A stretch of DNA of 64,000 nucleotides from NCBI GenBank assembly GCA_020634935.1, contig JACKAT010000021.1, positions 1 through 64,000 on the forward strand, in the 5' to 3' direction. The notes under the pieces were generated by a model. That model searched no databases, was not told the origin of the DNA, and was given only the letters and a program-made list of their open reading frames with translations. Source of the stretch: Anaerolineales bacterium (GTDB lineage: Bacteria; Chloroflexota; Anaerolineae; 4572-78; J111). The first letter of the stretch is position 1. The number at the start of each line of letters is the position of its first letter. Positions 25,607 through 34,847 of this stretch are shown here, one piece after another. Both the position numbers and the translations under genes were made by a program.

Positions 25607-25783
25607 GGTCTTGGTCAAAGTAAACTTTGACGCTCCAAGTTCTATTTTTACGAGGAGAGGAGGGAGATTAGGTAATTTAGGGATGAAATATTGGAAATTT
25701 AGTGATTAGAGATAAGGCTAATCTCTCAATCTCTAATCTCCCAATCTCTAATCTCCAACCTCCAGTCTCCCCCATAACTATTC

Positions 25784-27517
25784 ATGCTCAAAGCGATACT
25801 GACAACTGAACAAGAAGATTTGCTCAAGCGAGAGCGCCAGTGGCTAACCGACTTGCAGGTGACTTTAGCCCAATTAGGCGCCACCAAAGATGACCAAGGC
25901 ACCTTAAATCGATCAATTCAGCAGCTCGATGAGTTGTTTCTCCTGGTTATTGTCGGCGAATTCAATGCCGGCAAAAGCGCCTTCATCAACGCCCTATTGG
26001 GACACAACCTTCTCAAGGAAGGCGTCACCCCCACCACCGCCGAAATAAATATCCTACGCTATGGCGAGGCCAGCCGGGTTGAAGTCAAGGGAGCCGATCT
26101 GCGCATCTTTTACGAACCGGTTGAGATCCTCAAACAAATCAATATTGTTGATACGCCGGGAACGAATGCCGTTATCCGCAAACATCAGGAGATTACCGAA
26201 GAGTTTGTGCCGAACTCTGATCTGGTGCTGTTCATCACCTCGGCCGATCGGCCCTTTACCGAAAGCGAGCGCACCTTTTTAGCCCAAATCAAAGAGTGGG
26301 GCAAGAAAGTCGTGCTGGTCATCAATAAGGTCGATCTGTTTCAAAGCGAAGAGGAGATGGAACAGGTTATCAGCTTTGTCCGGGAAAACGGCATGCTGCT
26401 GCTCGGCACTACGCCCGATATCTTTCCGGTCAGCGCCCGTAGAGCGCTGCGGGCCAAGCAGGGTCAGCCGGAACAGTGGGCTGAAAGCCGCTTTGAACCT
26501 TTGGAGCGATATATCCACGATACCCTGGATGAGTCGAGCCGGCTGCGGTTAAAATTTTTCAATCCCTTGGGTGTCGGCGACCGCCTGCTTAACAAGTACG
26601 CCGGCATCATCGACAACCGGCTGGGGCTACTCAATGACGATTTCGAGACGCTGGACAATTTGGAGCGCCAGCTCGGTCTGTACCGGCAGGATATGGAGCG
26701 CGATTTCAAATTCCGGCTGGCCGATATCGAAAATATTCTATTCGATATGGAAAAACGTGGCGGTGATTATTTTGACGAAACCATGCGCATCGCCCGTATT
26801 TTTGACTTGATGAACAAGAAGCGTTTTCAGGAAGGATTTGTCAGAGAGGTCGTCACTGATGTGCCGCAGCAGATCGAACATAAGGTGAGTGAACTGATCG
26901 ACTGGCTGGTCAACTCCGATCTGAAGCAGTGGCACAGCGTGATGGATTATCTCGATCAGCGTAAAAAGGAGTACGAAGACCGCATTGTCGGCGAGGTCGG
27001 AGGCAGCTTTCGCTATGACCGCGATCACTTGATCGAATCGGTGGGGCGCTCGGCCCGTTCGGTAGTGGAAACGTACGACACCAGCGACGAGGCCCGGAAG
27101 CTGGCTAACAGCGCTCAAATGGCTGTGGCGGAAACCGCCGCGGCCGAAATGGGGGCCATTGGGCTGGGCGCCCTGATCACCGCGCTGGCCACTACCGCCG
27201 CCGCCGATATCACCGGTATCCTGGCCGCCAGTGTGGTGGCCGCGCTCGGTTTCTTTGTCATTCCGGCCCGGCGGCAGGCGGCTAAAAAACAGATGGAAGA
27301 ACGGGTGGCCGCGCTGCGCGCTCAGTTGACCGGCTCTTTGACCACCCAATTCAACAAAGAGCTGAACCGCAGCCTGGCCCGCATCAACGATGCCGTTGCG
27401 CCTTATACGCGCTTCGTTCGCGCTGAGCGAGGAAAAATGGAAGAAACCCAGGCCGAACTCGAGCAGGCGCAGGAGACACAGGGACGCCTGCGGGCCGAGA
27501 TAGAACGGTTAATATAG
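25784..27517 (+). CDS. Bacterial dynamin-like GTPase
   Basis: 577 residues. The GTPase domain carries G1 GEFNAGKSAFINALLG (about 60-75), a Thr-Pro-Thr-Thr G2, G3 VDTPGTN and G4 NKVD. A long helical stalk follows, then a hydrophobic paddle-like pair (about 455-500: GAIGLGALITALATTAAADI and GILAASVVAALGFFVI) and a coiled-coil C-terminus. This is the architecture of membrane-remodelling dynamin-like proteins. Bacterial members often occur as adjacent pairs, but only one is here. No clear ribosome-binding site is visible. The next gene starts 14 bp after its stop, so they are likely co-transcribed. Confidence 0.88.
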   Translation: MLKAILTTEQEDLLKRERQWLTDLQVTLAQLGATKDDQGTLNRSIQQLDELFLLVIVGEFNAGKSAFINALLGHNLLKEGVTPTTAEINILRYGEASRVEVKGADLRIFYEPVEILKQINIVDTPGTNAVIRKHQEITEEFVPNSDLVLFITSADRPFTESERTFLAQIKEWGKKVVLVINKVDLFQSEEEMEQVISFVRENGMLLLGTTPDIFPVSARRALRAKQGQPEQWAESRFEPLERYIHDTLDESSRLRLKFFNPLGVGDRLLNKYAGIIDNRLGLLNDDFETLDNLERQLGLYRQDMERDFKFRLADIENILFDMEKRGGDYFDETMRIARIFDLMNKKRFQEGFVREVVTDVPQQIEHKVSELIDWLVNSDLKQWHSVMDYLDQRKKEYEDRIVGEVGGSFRYDRDHLIESVGRSARSVVETYDTSDEARKLANSAQMAVAETAAAEMGAIGLGALITALATTAAADITGILAASVVAALGFFVIPARRQAAKKQMEERVAALRAQLTGSLTTQFNKELNRSLARINDAVAPYTRFVRAERGKMEETQAELEQAQETQGRLRAEIERLI

Positions 27518-27531
27518 AACCTGATGACGCT

Positions 27532-28395
27532 ATGAACAGTAAAACTCTACTACTGACCGGAGCCAGCGGCTATCTGGGCCAACATGTGGCGGTTCGAGCC
27601 GCGGAAAGATACCATCTTTACTCGACTTTTGGGGCGAACCCGGCCGGGATTACTGCCGGGCAGCCGGTCCAACTCGATTTGGGGGATCGCGCCGCCATTC
27701 ACCAGACCATTAACCAGCTCAAACCCCAGGCCATTATTCACGCCGCCGCAGTCAACCCCGGTAGCGGTGATGCCGCCGCGATGCAGCGCATCAACACCGA
27801 CGGATCGCGCTACGTGGCCGAAGCAGCAGTGGCAGTGGGCGCCCGCTTAGTCTTTGTCTCAACCGATGTCGTCCACAGCGGCCTCCAGCCCCCCTATGCG
27901 GATGACGCCGCCCCGACCCCGATTAATGACTACGGTCGCTCAAAAGCGGCGGCCGAAGCGGCGGTAGCCGAGGTTGATCCAAGCGCGGCTATCGCGCGGA
28001 CCTCGTTGATTTATGGCCTGGAGAAGATGGATCGCGGCACGGCCGGCTTTGTCGAACGCCTTGAAAGCGGCCAGACGCTCATCTTGTTCAGCGATGTCAT
28101 ACGTAATCCGGTCTGGGTCGAGTCGCTGGCCGAGGCGCTGCTAAAGCTGGTCGAACGCGATTTTGCCGGAACATTAAATGTGGTGGGGCGCCAAGCCATG
28201 AGCCGGGAACTATTTGGGCGGCGACTGTTGGCCTACTGGGGCATCGAAACCGGCAGCCGCGTTCAGCCGGGTCGAGCGGTGGATATTTCGGCCACAATCC
28301 CGCTCGATTTACGGCTGACCTGCGCCAAAGCCGAGCAGCTTTTGCAGATGACGCTCTATGGCGTCGATGAGGTGCTGGCGATGAACGCTCCCTAA
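27532..28395 (+). CDS. RmlD-like NAD(P)-dependent sugar-nucleotide reductase
   Basis: 287 residues of the extended short-chain dehydrogenase fold. The Rossmann motif is TGASGYLGQHV (residues 8-18), then HAAAVNPGSGD, FVSTDVVHSG, and the catalytic Tyr-Lys in YGRSKAAAE. The pattern matches dTDP-4-dehydrorhamnose reductase (RmlD) and related enzymes. No other rml genes are near, so substrate and role are open. It follows the dynamin-like gene by 14 bp and is followed by a good terminator. Confidence 0.82.
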   Translation: MNSKTLLLTGASGYLGQHVAVRAAERYHLYSTFGANPAGITAGQPVQLDLGDRAAIHQTINQLKPQAIIHAAAVNPGSGDAAAMQRINTDGSRYVAEAAVAVGARLVFVSTDVVHSGLQPPYADDAAPTPINDYGRSKAAAEAAVAEVDPSAAIARTSLIYGLEKMDRGTAGFVERLESGQTLILFSDVIRNPVWVESLAEALLKLVERDFAGTLNVVGRQAMSRELFGRRLLAYWGIETGSRVQPGRAVDISATIPLDLRLTCAKAEQLLQMTLYGVDEVLAMNAP

Positions 28396-28420
28396 AACCT
28401 CATCACCTAGCCAGGCTATA

Positions 28421-28458
28421 AACCCGCCATGTGACCAGTGCGGGTTAAGGTTTTTTTT
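28421..28458 (+). terminator. Rho-independent terminator after the RmlD-like gene
   Basis: AACCCGC (28421-28427) pairs with GCGGGTT (28440-28446), followed after AAGG by eight T (28451-28458). It lies 26 bp after the stop codon. The remaining gap to 28729 has a perfect 16-bp palindrome TCAGCCAATTGGCTGA (28477-28492) and otherwise nothing I recognise. Confidence 0.75.
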
Positions 28459-28729
28459 CGTACACTAAATGATGGGTCAGCCAATTGGCTGATCTTGTCG
28501 TCGATGCGTTAACTGGCGATGCTGCCTCATCTTAATATTTTAAGAGATGTCTCTGGATATAATCCGACCATTTTATTCTGCCGCCGACAACCCAAAGTTA
28601 CACCACCTCAAATTTATTCGTATTTCCTTGCAACCATTTCAATCCCCCTCATTAGAAGTCAGCTTGCTGTTGCTGCCAATCGGTTGTTTTTGACTTGAAA
28701 GGATTGTATAAATCATTTAAGGAAGGTTT

Positions 28730-30601
28730 ATGATGTTAAAAGAAGAGTCTAAAATATTAAATCCCCCGGTCAATAGCCGGGATCACACTCACGGGCCGAA
28801 AACGGCTCCAATCACCCTGGTTCAGTATGGTAATTATGAATGCCCCCACTGCCGCCGCATTCATCCTGTGCTGCAAGCCCGCCAGCGGCGCTTGGGCGAG
28901 CGGCTGCGTTTTGTTTTTCGGCACTTACCCACACCGGCCCATCCCCACTCACAGTTAGCGGCAGAAGCGGCAGAAGCAGCGGGGGCGCAAGGTAAATTTT
29001 GGGAGATGCACGATTTTCTTTTTGAGCAGCCTTATGAAGTTCTAAATGAGGATCATTTTATTCATGCGGCTGAAACGATTGGCTTAGACGTCGAACGTTT
29101 TATAAACGACCTAAGCGAACATACTTACGCGGAACACGTTCAAGAAGACTTTGACAGCGGGATGATGAGCGGCGTCAATGGTACGCCCACCTTTTTTGTC
29201 AACGGGATCCGGCACGATGATCCCTGGGATTTTTATTCGGTAGTGGAAGCGGCTGAGAAACCCCTGGCCGTAAAAATTCGCTTGCTGGCCCAAGATTTCA
29301 CCTCGTTGGCTGCGGCCGGCAGTTTGATCCTGCTGCTGTGTACCATTCTGGCCCTGGTCTGGGCCAACTCGCCGATAGCCGAAAGTTATTTTGAATTATG
29401 GGAAACCCAGTTAGCGATCAACCTGGGGCAGTTTAGCCTTACTGAGGATTTGATCGGTTGGGTCAATGATGGTCTGATGGTTATCTTTTTCTTTGTAGTG
29501 GGGTTGGAAATCAAACGGGAAATCATGTCCGGTGAGTTAGCCAGTCCAAAACGAGCCGCGCTGCCCATTGCTGGGGCGTTAGGCGGCATGATAGCGCCGG
29601 CGATTATCTACACCGCGTTCAATTTTGGCGGGCCGGCAATGCCCGGCTGGGGCATTCCGATGGCAACGGATATCGCCTTTACGCTGGGGGTGTTAGCCCT
29701 GTTAGGGACCAGAGCGCCGCTGCCGTTGAAAATATTCTTCGCCGCCTTGGCCATCGCCGACGATTTGGGGGCCGTGCTGGTGATTGCCTTATTCTACACA
29801 ACTAATATTTCCATAGCTGCCCTGGGGATAGCCGCCATCTTTTTTATTCTGCTCATCTTTCTCAACCGGATCAGAGTCTATTCGCCCTTGCCCTACGCCT
29901 TGTTGGGCATTGGCATGTGGGCAGCCTTCTTGACCTCCGGCATTCATCCGACTATCGCCGGGGTTTTGGTGGCCATGACCATTCCCTCTCGCAGTCCCAT
30001 CAATGTTCGGCCCTTGCTGGTCCAAGCCCAGAGCGTAGTTGATGATTTTGTGGTGCCAGAGGAATGGCGCGACACTATCGACAGCCGCCGCCAGGCCACC
30101 ATTCAAACGTTGGAAACAATTACCAATAAAATGCAATCGCCGGCTCGACGCATGGAACACCAGCTTAACAACTGGTCCATCTTCCTTATTTTGCCGATTT
30201 TTGCGCTGGCTAATGCCGGGGTTCATCTGGATATGGGCTCCGCCTCAAATCTGACCAGTCCGGTTGGTTTAGGTATTATTTTGGGGCTGTTTATTGGTAA
30301 ACCGCTGGGTGTCACCTTAATTTGTTTGACCATTATCAAGATCGGACTGGCCGAACTCCCGTCCGGCATTAGCTGGCGGCACTTCATCAGTTCCACCTTT
30401 CTGGCCGGCATTGGATTTACGATGTCGCTGTTTATTGCCGGGGCGGCCTTCCCCGGCGACCCCACTTTATTGAACACTGCCAAGCTGGCCATTTTCGCTG
30501 CCTCAATTTTGGCCGGTATTGTCGGATCGCTTTTGGTCTATATGAACAGCCCGGCTCCAAAGGCTACCCTTCAAAGTGAAGTCGCGGCCGCCGTTAGTTA
30601 G
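28730..30601 (+). CDS. nhaA: DsbA-like thioredoxin domain fused to NhaA Na+/H+ antiporter
   Basis: 623 residues in two parts. Residues 15-180 are a DsbA-type thioredoxin fold with active site C38-P-H-C41 and the cis-Pro loop GVNGTPTFFVNG. From about 185 a complete NhaA antiporter follows with 11-12 helices, including NDGLMVIFFFVVGLEIKRE, the ion-site ATDIAFTLGVLALLG and the key acidic pair in AIADDLGAVLVIALF. NhaA exchanges Na+ for protons. No signal peptide precedes the thioredoxin part, so with the usual NhaA topology it would face the cytoplasm. DsbA-NhaA fusions exist in other bacteria; redox control is a hypothesis. AAGGAAGG precedes ATGATG (28730 or 28733). Confidence 0.92.
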   Translation: MMLKEESKILNPPVNSRDHTHGPKTAPITLVQYGNYECPHCRRIHPVLQARQRRLGERLRFVFRHLPTPAHPHSQLAAEAAEAAGAQGKFWEMHDFLFEQPYEVLNEDHFIHAAETIGLDVERFINDLSEHTYAEHVQEDFDSGMMSGVNGTPTFFVNGIRHDDPWDFYSVVEAAEKPLAVKIRLLAQDFTSLAAAGSLILLLCTILALVWANSPIAESYFELWETQLAINLGQFSLTEDLIGWVNDGLMVIFFFVVGLEIKREIMSGELASPKRAALPIAGALGGMIAPAIIYTAFNFGGPAMPGWGIPMATDIAFTLGVLALLGTRAPLPLKIFFAALAIADDLGAVLVIALFYTTNISIAALGIAAIFFILLIFLNRIRVYSPLPYALLGIGMWAAFLTSGIHPTIAGVLVAMTIPSRSPINVRPLLVQAQSVVDDFVVPEEWRDTIDSRRQATIQTLETITNKMQSPARRMEHQLNNWSIFLILPIFALANAGVHLDMGSASNLTSPVGLGIILGLFIGKPLGVTLICLTIIKIGLAELPSGISWRHFISSTFLAGIGFTMSLFIAGAAFPGDPTLLNTAKLAIFAASILAGIVGSLLVYMNSPAPKATLQSEVAAAVS

Positions 30602-30628
30602 CCAATTGGAGACAGAAAGGTTAACCCT

Positions 30629-31153
30629 ATGCCAGGATCTCTCTACATTTTTGTCGATGACTCAAATTTGGTGGGCTTATGCCGCCAAAAAAACAAAAAT
30701 TTGGATTGGATTAGGTTGCGTGATTTTATTGTAGATAAAAGTGAAGGTAATAATTTAAAGGAAATGATTATTTATGTGGGCATGCCGCCGATGATCGGCT
30801 CATTGACCGAAAAAAGAGAAGGGAAAGAACGCTATGCCCACTGGCTGCGCTCGCAGGGGTTTTTGGTGATCACCCATAACGGCTCGCCTACACCACCCGA
30901 CACCTTCACGGCCAATGTCGATATTTTGATGGCGCTAAGCTGCTTTGAAATTTCAACGCGCAACCATCCAGATGTCGTGGTTTTAGTCACCAGCGACGGT
31001 GACTTTGCTCCCCTGCCGCTGTTTCTGCGAAATTACGGCATCAAAACGGAAATTGCCGCTATGGAAAACATCATCGGCACCTCCTTGAAAGACTCGGTCA
31101 ATCGGGTAATTGATCTCGAGCCGTTTATCGACAGCCTCGATGACCTCAATTAG
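30629..31153 (+). CDS. NYN-domain (LabA/PIN-like) putative ribonuclease
   Basis: 174 residues, a single PIN-like NYN domain. The N-terminal metal site is IFVDDSNLVG (D10, D11, N13), an acidic residue follows in ANVDILMALS, and TSDGDFAPL supplies the last acidic cluster, as in LabA/DUF88 proteins. These are predicted Mg-dependent RNases. The gene starts 28 bp after the DsbA-NhaA stop with AAAGG upstream, so it is probably in the same operon. There is no obvious functional link to Na+ transport. Confidence 0.85.
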   Translation: MPGSLYIFVDDSNLVGLCRQKNKNLDWIRLRDFIVDKSEGNNLKEMIIYVGMPPMIGSLTEKREGKERYAHWLRSQGFLVITHNGSPTPPDTFTANVDILMALSCFEISTRNHPDVVVLVTSDGDFAPLPLFLRNYGIKTEIAAMENIIGTSLKDSVNRVIDLEPFIDSLDDLN

Positions 31154-31175
31154 ATTTTGAGTGCAGTAGGATTGA

Positions 31176-31243
31176 TTAGATAGTTGAATGAGTTGGTTGG
31201 CTACTGGGTTAGATACCCACTAACCAACCAACTACCTATCTAA
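31176..31243. terminator. Long imperfect hairpin downstream of NYN gene
   Basis: TTAGATAG (31176-31183) pairs with CTATCTAA (31236-31243), and AGTTGGTTGG (31191-31200) with CCAACCAACT (31224-31233), giving an extended stem between the NYN gene and the small convergent membrane-protein gene. No T run. Likely shared terminator structure. Confidence 0.5.
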
Positions 31244-31292
31244 GCTACTTACTATACGCCCCCGTGTCCGTTATTTTATCAACGGCTCTCCA

Positions 31293-31517
31293 TTAACCTT
31301 CATCAAAAACGGCAACCACGTATTTGGTTATCCCCAAACTAACCAAACCGATCAACAGTAAGACCGGCCAAACTCGGCCCGCTGCCATCAAATTTGAGAT
31401 CACGGCCAGCAAACCCACTCCAACTCCCAAAAAAAACACCGAAATCAGTATATCAAGGCAAACATTCCCCACCAATCCAACCACCGTTTGGCCTGTACGG
31501 CCATGGTTCTCCCTCAT
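31293..31517 (-). CDS. Small two-helix membrane protein
   Basis: 74 residues with two hydrophobic helices (ILISVFFLGVGVGLLAVISN and VWPVLLLIGLVSLGITKYVV) joined by a short MAAGR loop. Such size and layout resemble AtpI-like or other small accessory membrane proteins, but no motif decides. GGGGA lies about nine bases before the ATG. Neighbours are a K+ channel and the NhaA operon, so a role in ion handling is possible but unsupported. Confidence 0.5.
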   Translation of the reverse strand: MRENHGRTGQTVVGLVGNVCLDILISVFFLGVGVGLLAVISNLMAAGRVWPVLLLIGLVSLGITKYVVAVFDEG

Positions 31518-31673
31518 TTTGTATATTCCCCTAACCCAGACAAACTGGCTAACTCAAGAGAAAAGATGATAGCTCCAGATGAACAGCAAGTAGCTTATTA
31601 TAATTGTTACCACTAATATCTTAAGCAATTATAAAAGCGCCAACGGAGAATTTAAAATACCCCTACGCCTTAT

Positions 31674-32828
31674 TTAGGATGCCAACTGGCCTATTTTGGG
31701 GGCAAACGCAATCAAGGCATCGGTGGCTTGCATCACCTCATTGGCCGACGGGGCATAGTGGAACTGTCCATCGCGCCACACGGCCAGGACCACCACTTGA
31801 TGTTCGTCCCGTAATTGGGTAACAGTTTTGCCCACCCAAGTCGGATAATCGGTGAGGGTGATTTGGTGTAGATCATATGCGGCCTGCGAGTTAAACGAGA
31901 CGGCCATCCAAAAATCCCCCATCAGTGGATTCATCATCCAGGATTGAATCTGCATCCCGCTCCCTTTTTCGGGAAAAATAAGTTGATCCGCCCCGGCAAT
32001 CTGGAGTTTGGGACCGTTCTTATCGTCGTGAACCAGCGCCAGGATACGCAGGCTGGGGTTATTCATCTGGGTGGCTAAGGCTCGGGCGCTGATAACGGCA
32101 AACAAATTTTGCTCATCGCTGTCGAGCGCCGCGACCACCCCCTTGGCCTGAGCCACGCCGGCGGCGATCAAGGTGCTGTCATCGGTGGGATCGGCCATCA
32201 AATAGGGCACATGGACCCGTTTCGTCAATTCTTCCAGCGACAACTGTTCATCTTCGGTCACATCTACGGCTTGGGTGATATCATAGTAGCGACCGAATTT
32301 CTTTTGAAGATAGTCCGGATCGAGATAAAGCAGGGCCCGGCGCAGTTTCTGTTCATCCGGCTCCACCAGAATCATCGGCTGGTGGTCTCGTTGAAAAAAG
32401 AACATCGCCTTGCGACTAATGGGGCTGGCCCCGCAGATGATAATATGATTGCTTAAACTCGCAATAGCAGCCATTCGTTCCTCCTGAATTTGACGGTGAA
32501 CGCGGTCGTGTTCCCATCGGATGACGACCGCGGCCAGGTTTGAGATAGCGTAGCTGGCCAGGCCAATGGCGCTCAATGTAAAAAAGATGGCAAAAAGCCG
32601 GCCCCCCAATGTTCGCGGTGAAAAATCACCGTAACCGACCGTGGTAATAGTAATGATGGTAGCATACAAAGCATCTGGCAGTGACCAGCCCTCCAGAAAG
32701 GCATAGGCTACCGTACCAATCCCTATCATTACAATGATTGGAACCAGCGATAAGCCCAAGCTGGATCGGGTCAATCTTCTTACGATTAATGATATTTTGC
32801 GGTTGAAAATAGACGTCCACCAGAACAC
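31674..32828 (-). CDS. Two-helix potassium channel with degenerate RCK domain
   Basis: 384 residues. Two membrane helices flank a pore loop with the K+ selectivity filter TVGYGD (63-68), as in Kch/MthK-type channels. The cytosolic part (about 125-384) has two TrkA/RCK-like regions, but the first lacks the normal GxGxxG nucleotide motif (IIICGASPISRKA) and carries an insert of roughly 50 residues before MADPTDDSTLIAAGV. Nucleotide binding is therefore doubtful. A TrkA-C-like segment closes the protein (LTDYPTWVGKTVTQLRDE). It should be an inner-membrane K+ channel. The ligand is unknown. Confidence 0.88.
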   Translation of the reverse strand: MFWWTSIFNRKISLIVRRLTRSSLGLSLVPIIVMIGIGTVAYAFLEGWSLPDALYATIITITTVGYGDFSPRTLGGRLFAIFFTLSAIGLASYAISNLAAVVIRWEHDRVHRQIQEERMAAIASLSNHIIICGASPISRKAMFFFQRDHQPMILVEPDEQKLRRALLYLDPDYLQKKFGRYYDITQAVDVTEDEQLSLEELTKRVHVPYLMADPTDDSTLIAAGVAQAKGVVAALDSDEQNLFAVISARALATQMNNPSLRILALVHDDKNGPKLQIAGADQLIFPEKGSGMQIQSWMMNPLMGDFWMAVSFNSQAAYDLHQITLTDYPTWVGKTVTQLRDEHQVVVLAVWRDGQFHYAPSANEVMQATDALIAFAPKIGQLAS

Positions 32829-32891
32829 GAACCCACCCCTGTAGCGTATCTATTATACTGACTTTGGGCATAATTTTGACGTTTATCGGAC

Positions 32892-32934
32892 GCAAATGAA
32901 CGCTGATCGTCAATATTTATCAGCGTTCATTTGC
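32892..32934. repeat. 16-bp stem inverted repeat upstream of the K+ channel gene
   Basis: GCAAATGAACGCTGAT (32892-32907) is perfectly complementary to ATCAGCGTTCATTTGC (32919-32934) over an 11-nt loop. It lies between the aldo-keto reductase stop and the K+ channel start, both on the minus strand, and may terminate the former. The rest of this 304-bp gap shows nothing further. Confidence 0.55.
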
Positions 32935-33132
32935 AGAAACCTACACCGTATTCAATGGGTCAAATAACGATTTTGTAACTGTGTTGAGTATACCTGTAAT
33001 CGTCAAAGATCAAAGCTTACCCCTAGCTGCTCAAATTAAAAAGCTTTGGCCCACCATCTCTTTCGATATTGTCCAGAACCGTTTGGCCGCCTCAGAGTCA
33101 AGGGCGTAGGAGCGCACGCTTTCGCCTGCCGC

Positions 33133-34164
33133 CTAACTCATATCGGCAAACCGGCTAAACATATCCTGCCCACGTTGTGAGGGGGGTAGCCAATGGGGGT
33201 ACTCGGGCACAAGTTGACTAATCTCATCAAGGCGCTCCATTTCTTCCGCCGAAAGTTCGATGTTGACCGATTTCAGATTGTCCACTAACTGTTCTTCCTT
33301 GCGAGCCCCAACAATCACACTGGTTACGCCCGGTTTGTGCAGTAACCAAGCCAGGGCGATTTGCGGTACAGACGCGTCGTGGCTATCGGCGATTTCGCGG
33401 AGCGTACCGACAATGGCAAAGCCGCGCTCTGTGTTCACCGGCGGAAACTCGAAATTCTTGCGCCGGCCATCCACCTCAGCGTTACGGGTGTATTTGCCGC
33501 TTAGAAACCCACCGGCCAGCGGACTCCAGACCAGAATGCCCATGCCCAAATCAAGGGCCGCCGGAATGATTTCTCGCTCCAGTTCCCGCCCCACCAGCGA
33601 GTAGTACGCTTGCACCGAGCAAAACCGTTCCGTACCTAACTGCCGGGCGATGCCATCGGCTTTGGCAATTTGCCATGCCGCAAAGTTCGACAGGCCGATG
33701 TAACGGACTTTGCCCTGCTGAACCAACGTCTCAAGCGCCCGCATGGTTTCTTCCAAGGGCGTGGTATAATCGAAACTATGAACCTGATACAGATCAATCC
33801 AATCGGTGCCAAGCCGCTGAAGGCTTTGTTCAACTTCACGCATTATGGCCAGGCGACTAGTTCCCATCGCATTGGGCAGCGTCCCGAAAGGATTATAAAC
33901 CTTCGTGGCAATAAGGACATCTTTTCGGCGCGATCCTAAGGCCTTGCCTAGCATGACTTCCGACTCGCCCAAGGCATATATATTGGCCGTATCAAAAAGA
34001 TTAACCCCCGCCTCGATTGATAAATCGACCATTTTGGTTGCCAATTCCTGACCGGTCCCGCCGATGATCTGGGCAAATAGCCCTTCCTTTTCGGCAAAGG
34101 TCATTGTGCCCAACGTTAATTGCGAAACGTAAAGTCCTGTGTTGCCTAATGCTTGATATTTCAT
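33133..34164 (-). CDS. Aldo/keto reductase
   Basis: 343 residues from the ATG at 34164 (GGAG nine bases upstream; the 12-residue extension to 34200 would run through the operator). A TIM-barrel NADPH-dependent reductase with the catalytic tetrad visible: Asp and Tyr in NLFDTANIYALGESE, Lys in VLIATKVY and His in YQVHSFDY. The cofactor end VTSVIVGARKEEQLVDNLKS is also present. The adjacent TetR gene and matching operators in front of both genes indicate that it is induced when the repressor is released. The natural substrate is not evident. Confidence 0.9.
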   Translation of the reverse strand: MKYQALGNTGLYVSQLTLGTMTFAEKEGLFAQIIGGTGQELATKMVDLSIEAGVNLFDTANIYALGESEVMLGKALGSRRKDVLIATKVYNPFGTLPNAMGTSRLAIMREVEQSLQRLGTDWIDLYQVHSFDYTTPLEETMRALETLVQQGKVRYIGLSNFAAWQIAKADGIARQLGTERFCSVQAYYSLVGRELEREIIPAALDLGMGILVWSPLAGGFLSGKYTRNAEVDGRRKNFEFPPVNTERGFAIVGTLREIADSHDASVPQIALAWLLHKPGVTSVIVGARKEEQLVDNLKSVNIELSAEEMERLDEISQLVPEYPHWLPPSQRGQDMFSRFADMS

Positions 34165-34191
34165 AATATAATGCTCCTTTATTGAAAGTTT

Positions 34192-34205
34192 AGTGAACAT
34201 TCGTT
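34192..34205. promoter_or_regulatory. TetR-type operator in front of the aldo/keto reductase gene
   Basis: AGTGAACATTCGTT matches the operator at 34813-34826 (AACGAACATTCGTT) at 12 of 14 bases. It lies 28 bp upstream of the reductase ATG, where a bound repressor would block transcription. Confidence 0.55.
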
Positions 34206-34226
34206 TAATTAAATTGATAAAAAAAC

Positions 34227-34799
34227 TTAAATGGTTAACGCATCCCAGGTGATTTCGAAGACGATTTGCTGTAATTCGCGATCAAAAACGATATCACCAC
34301 TATAATGTTGTTTGACCAACAGCATCAGGGGCGCGTAAAAAAAGGCGATAGAAAGGTCCAAAGATATATCCTTGAAAATACCTTCCCGTTTGCCCCGTTC
34401 AAACACGCTGAATACGGGCTGATAGTAACCCGATCCTTCCTCCCGGCTGACTCGATTGACCAGCGGCGAGTTGGCAAACTGTTCGGAAAAAGCAAACCTC
34501 GTTGGTTGGGCCAGCATATACCGGCAGGAATTTTCCCAGATCAGCTTAAACCCCGCTTCAACCGATAAGCTGTCATGAAAACCGGCCAGCATCGCCTCGC
34601 TAAACTCACGTTTCACCATTAGATAGAGTTGATTGAGCAAATCTTCCTTATTCTCAAAATAAACGTAGATGGTGGCCGGTGATACGTTAGCCGCCTTGGC
34701 GATTTTCGACATCGAGGTATCAGCAAAGCCAGCGGTGGTGATCAATTCAATAGCGGCATTAGTAATCGCTTCGCGTTTGCTGTCGTCCTTGTGTCTCAT
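34227..34799 (-). CDS. TetR-family transcriptional regulator
   Basis: 190 residues. The helix-turn-helix is typical of TetR: AITNAAIELITTAGFADTSM then KIAKAANVSPATIYVYFENK. The C-terminal ligand domain is variable, as usual. I start it at the ATG at 34799 rather than the TTG at 34835, because the longer frame would translate the operator palindrome. It is followed by the aldo/keto reductase on the same strand, and both have the same operator upstream, so it most likely represses itself and the reductase. Confidence 0.9.
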   Translation of the reverse strand: MRHKDDSKREAITNAAIELITTAGFADTSMSKIAKAANVSPATIYVYFENKEDLLNQLYLMVKREFSEAMLAGFHDSLSVEAGFKLIWENSCRYMLAQPTRFAFSEQFANSPLVNRVSREEGSGYYQPVFSVFERGKREGIFKDISLDLSIAFFYAPLMLLVKQHYSGDIVFDRELQQIVFEITWDALTI

Positions 34800-34812
34800 A
34801 CTCTTTATATTA

Positions 34813-34826
34813 AACGAACATTCGTT
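34813..34826. promoter_or_regulatory. TetR-type operator upstream of the regulator gene
   Basis: AACGAA-CA-TTCGTT, a perfect 6-2-6 palindrome 14 bp before the regulator's ATG. The half-sites are characteristic of TetR-family binding sites. Its near copy lies in front of the aldo/keto reductase gene. Confidence 0.65.
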
Positions 34827-34847
34827 AATTGTCAAGAGGCAATTTAT

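Noticed and set aside
25784..28395. Dynamin-like GTPase as a phage-defence system
   Set aside because: The only linked gene is an RmlD-like reductase; no nuclease, toxin or defence-type partner is adjacent.
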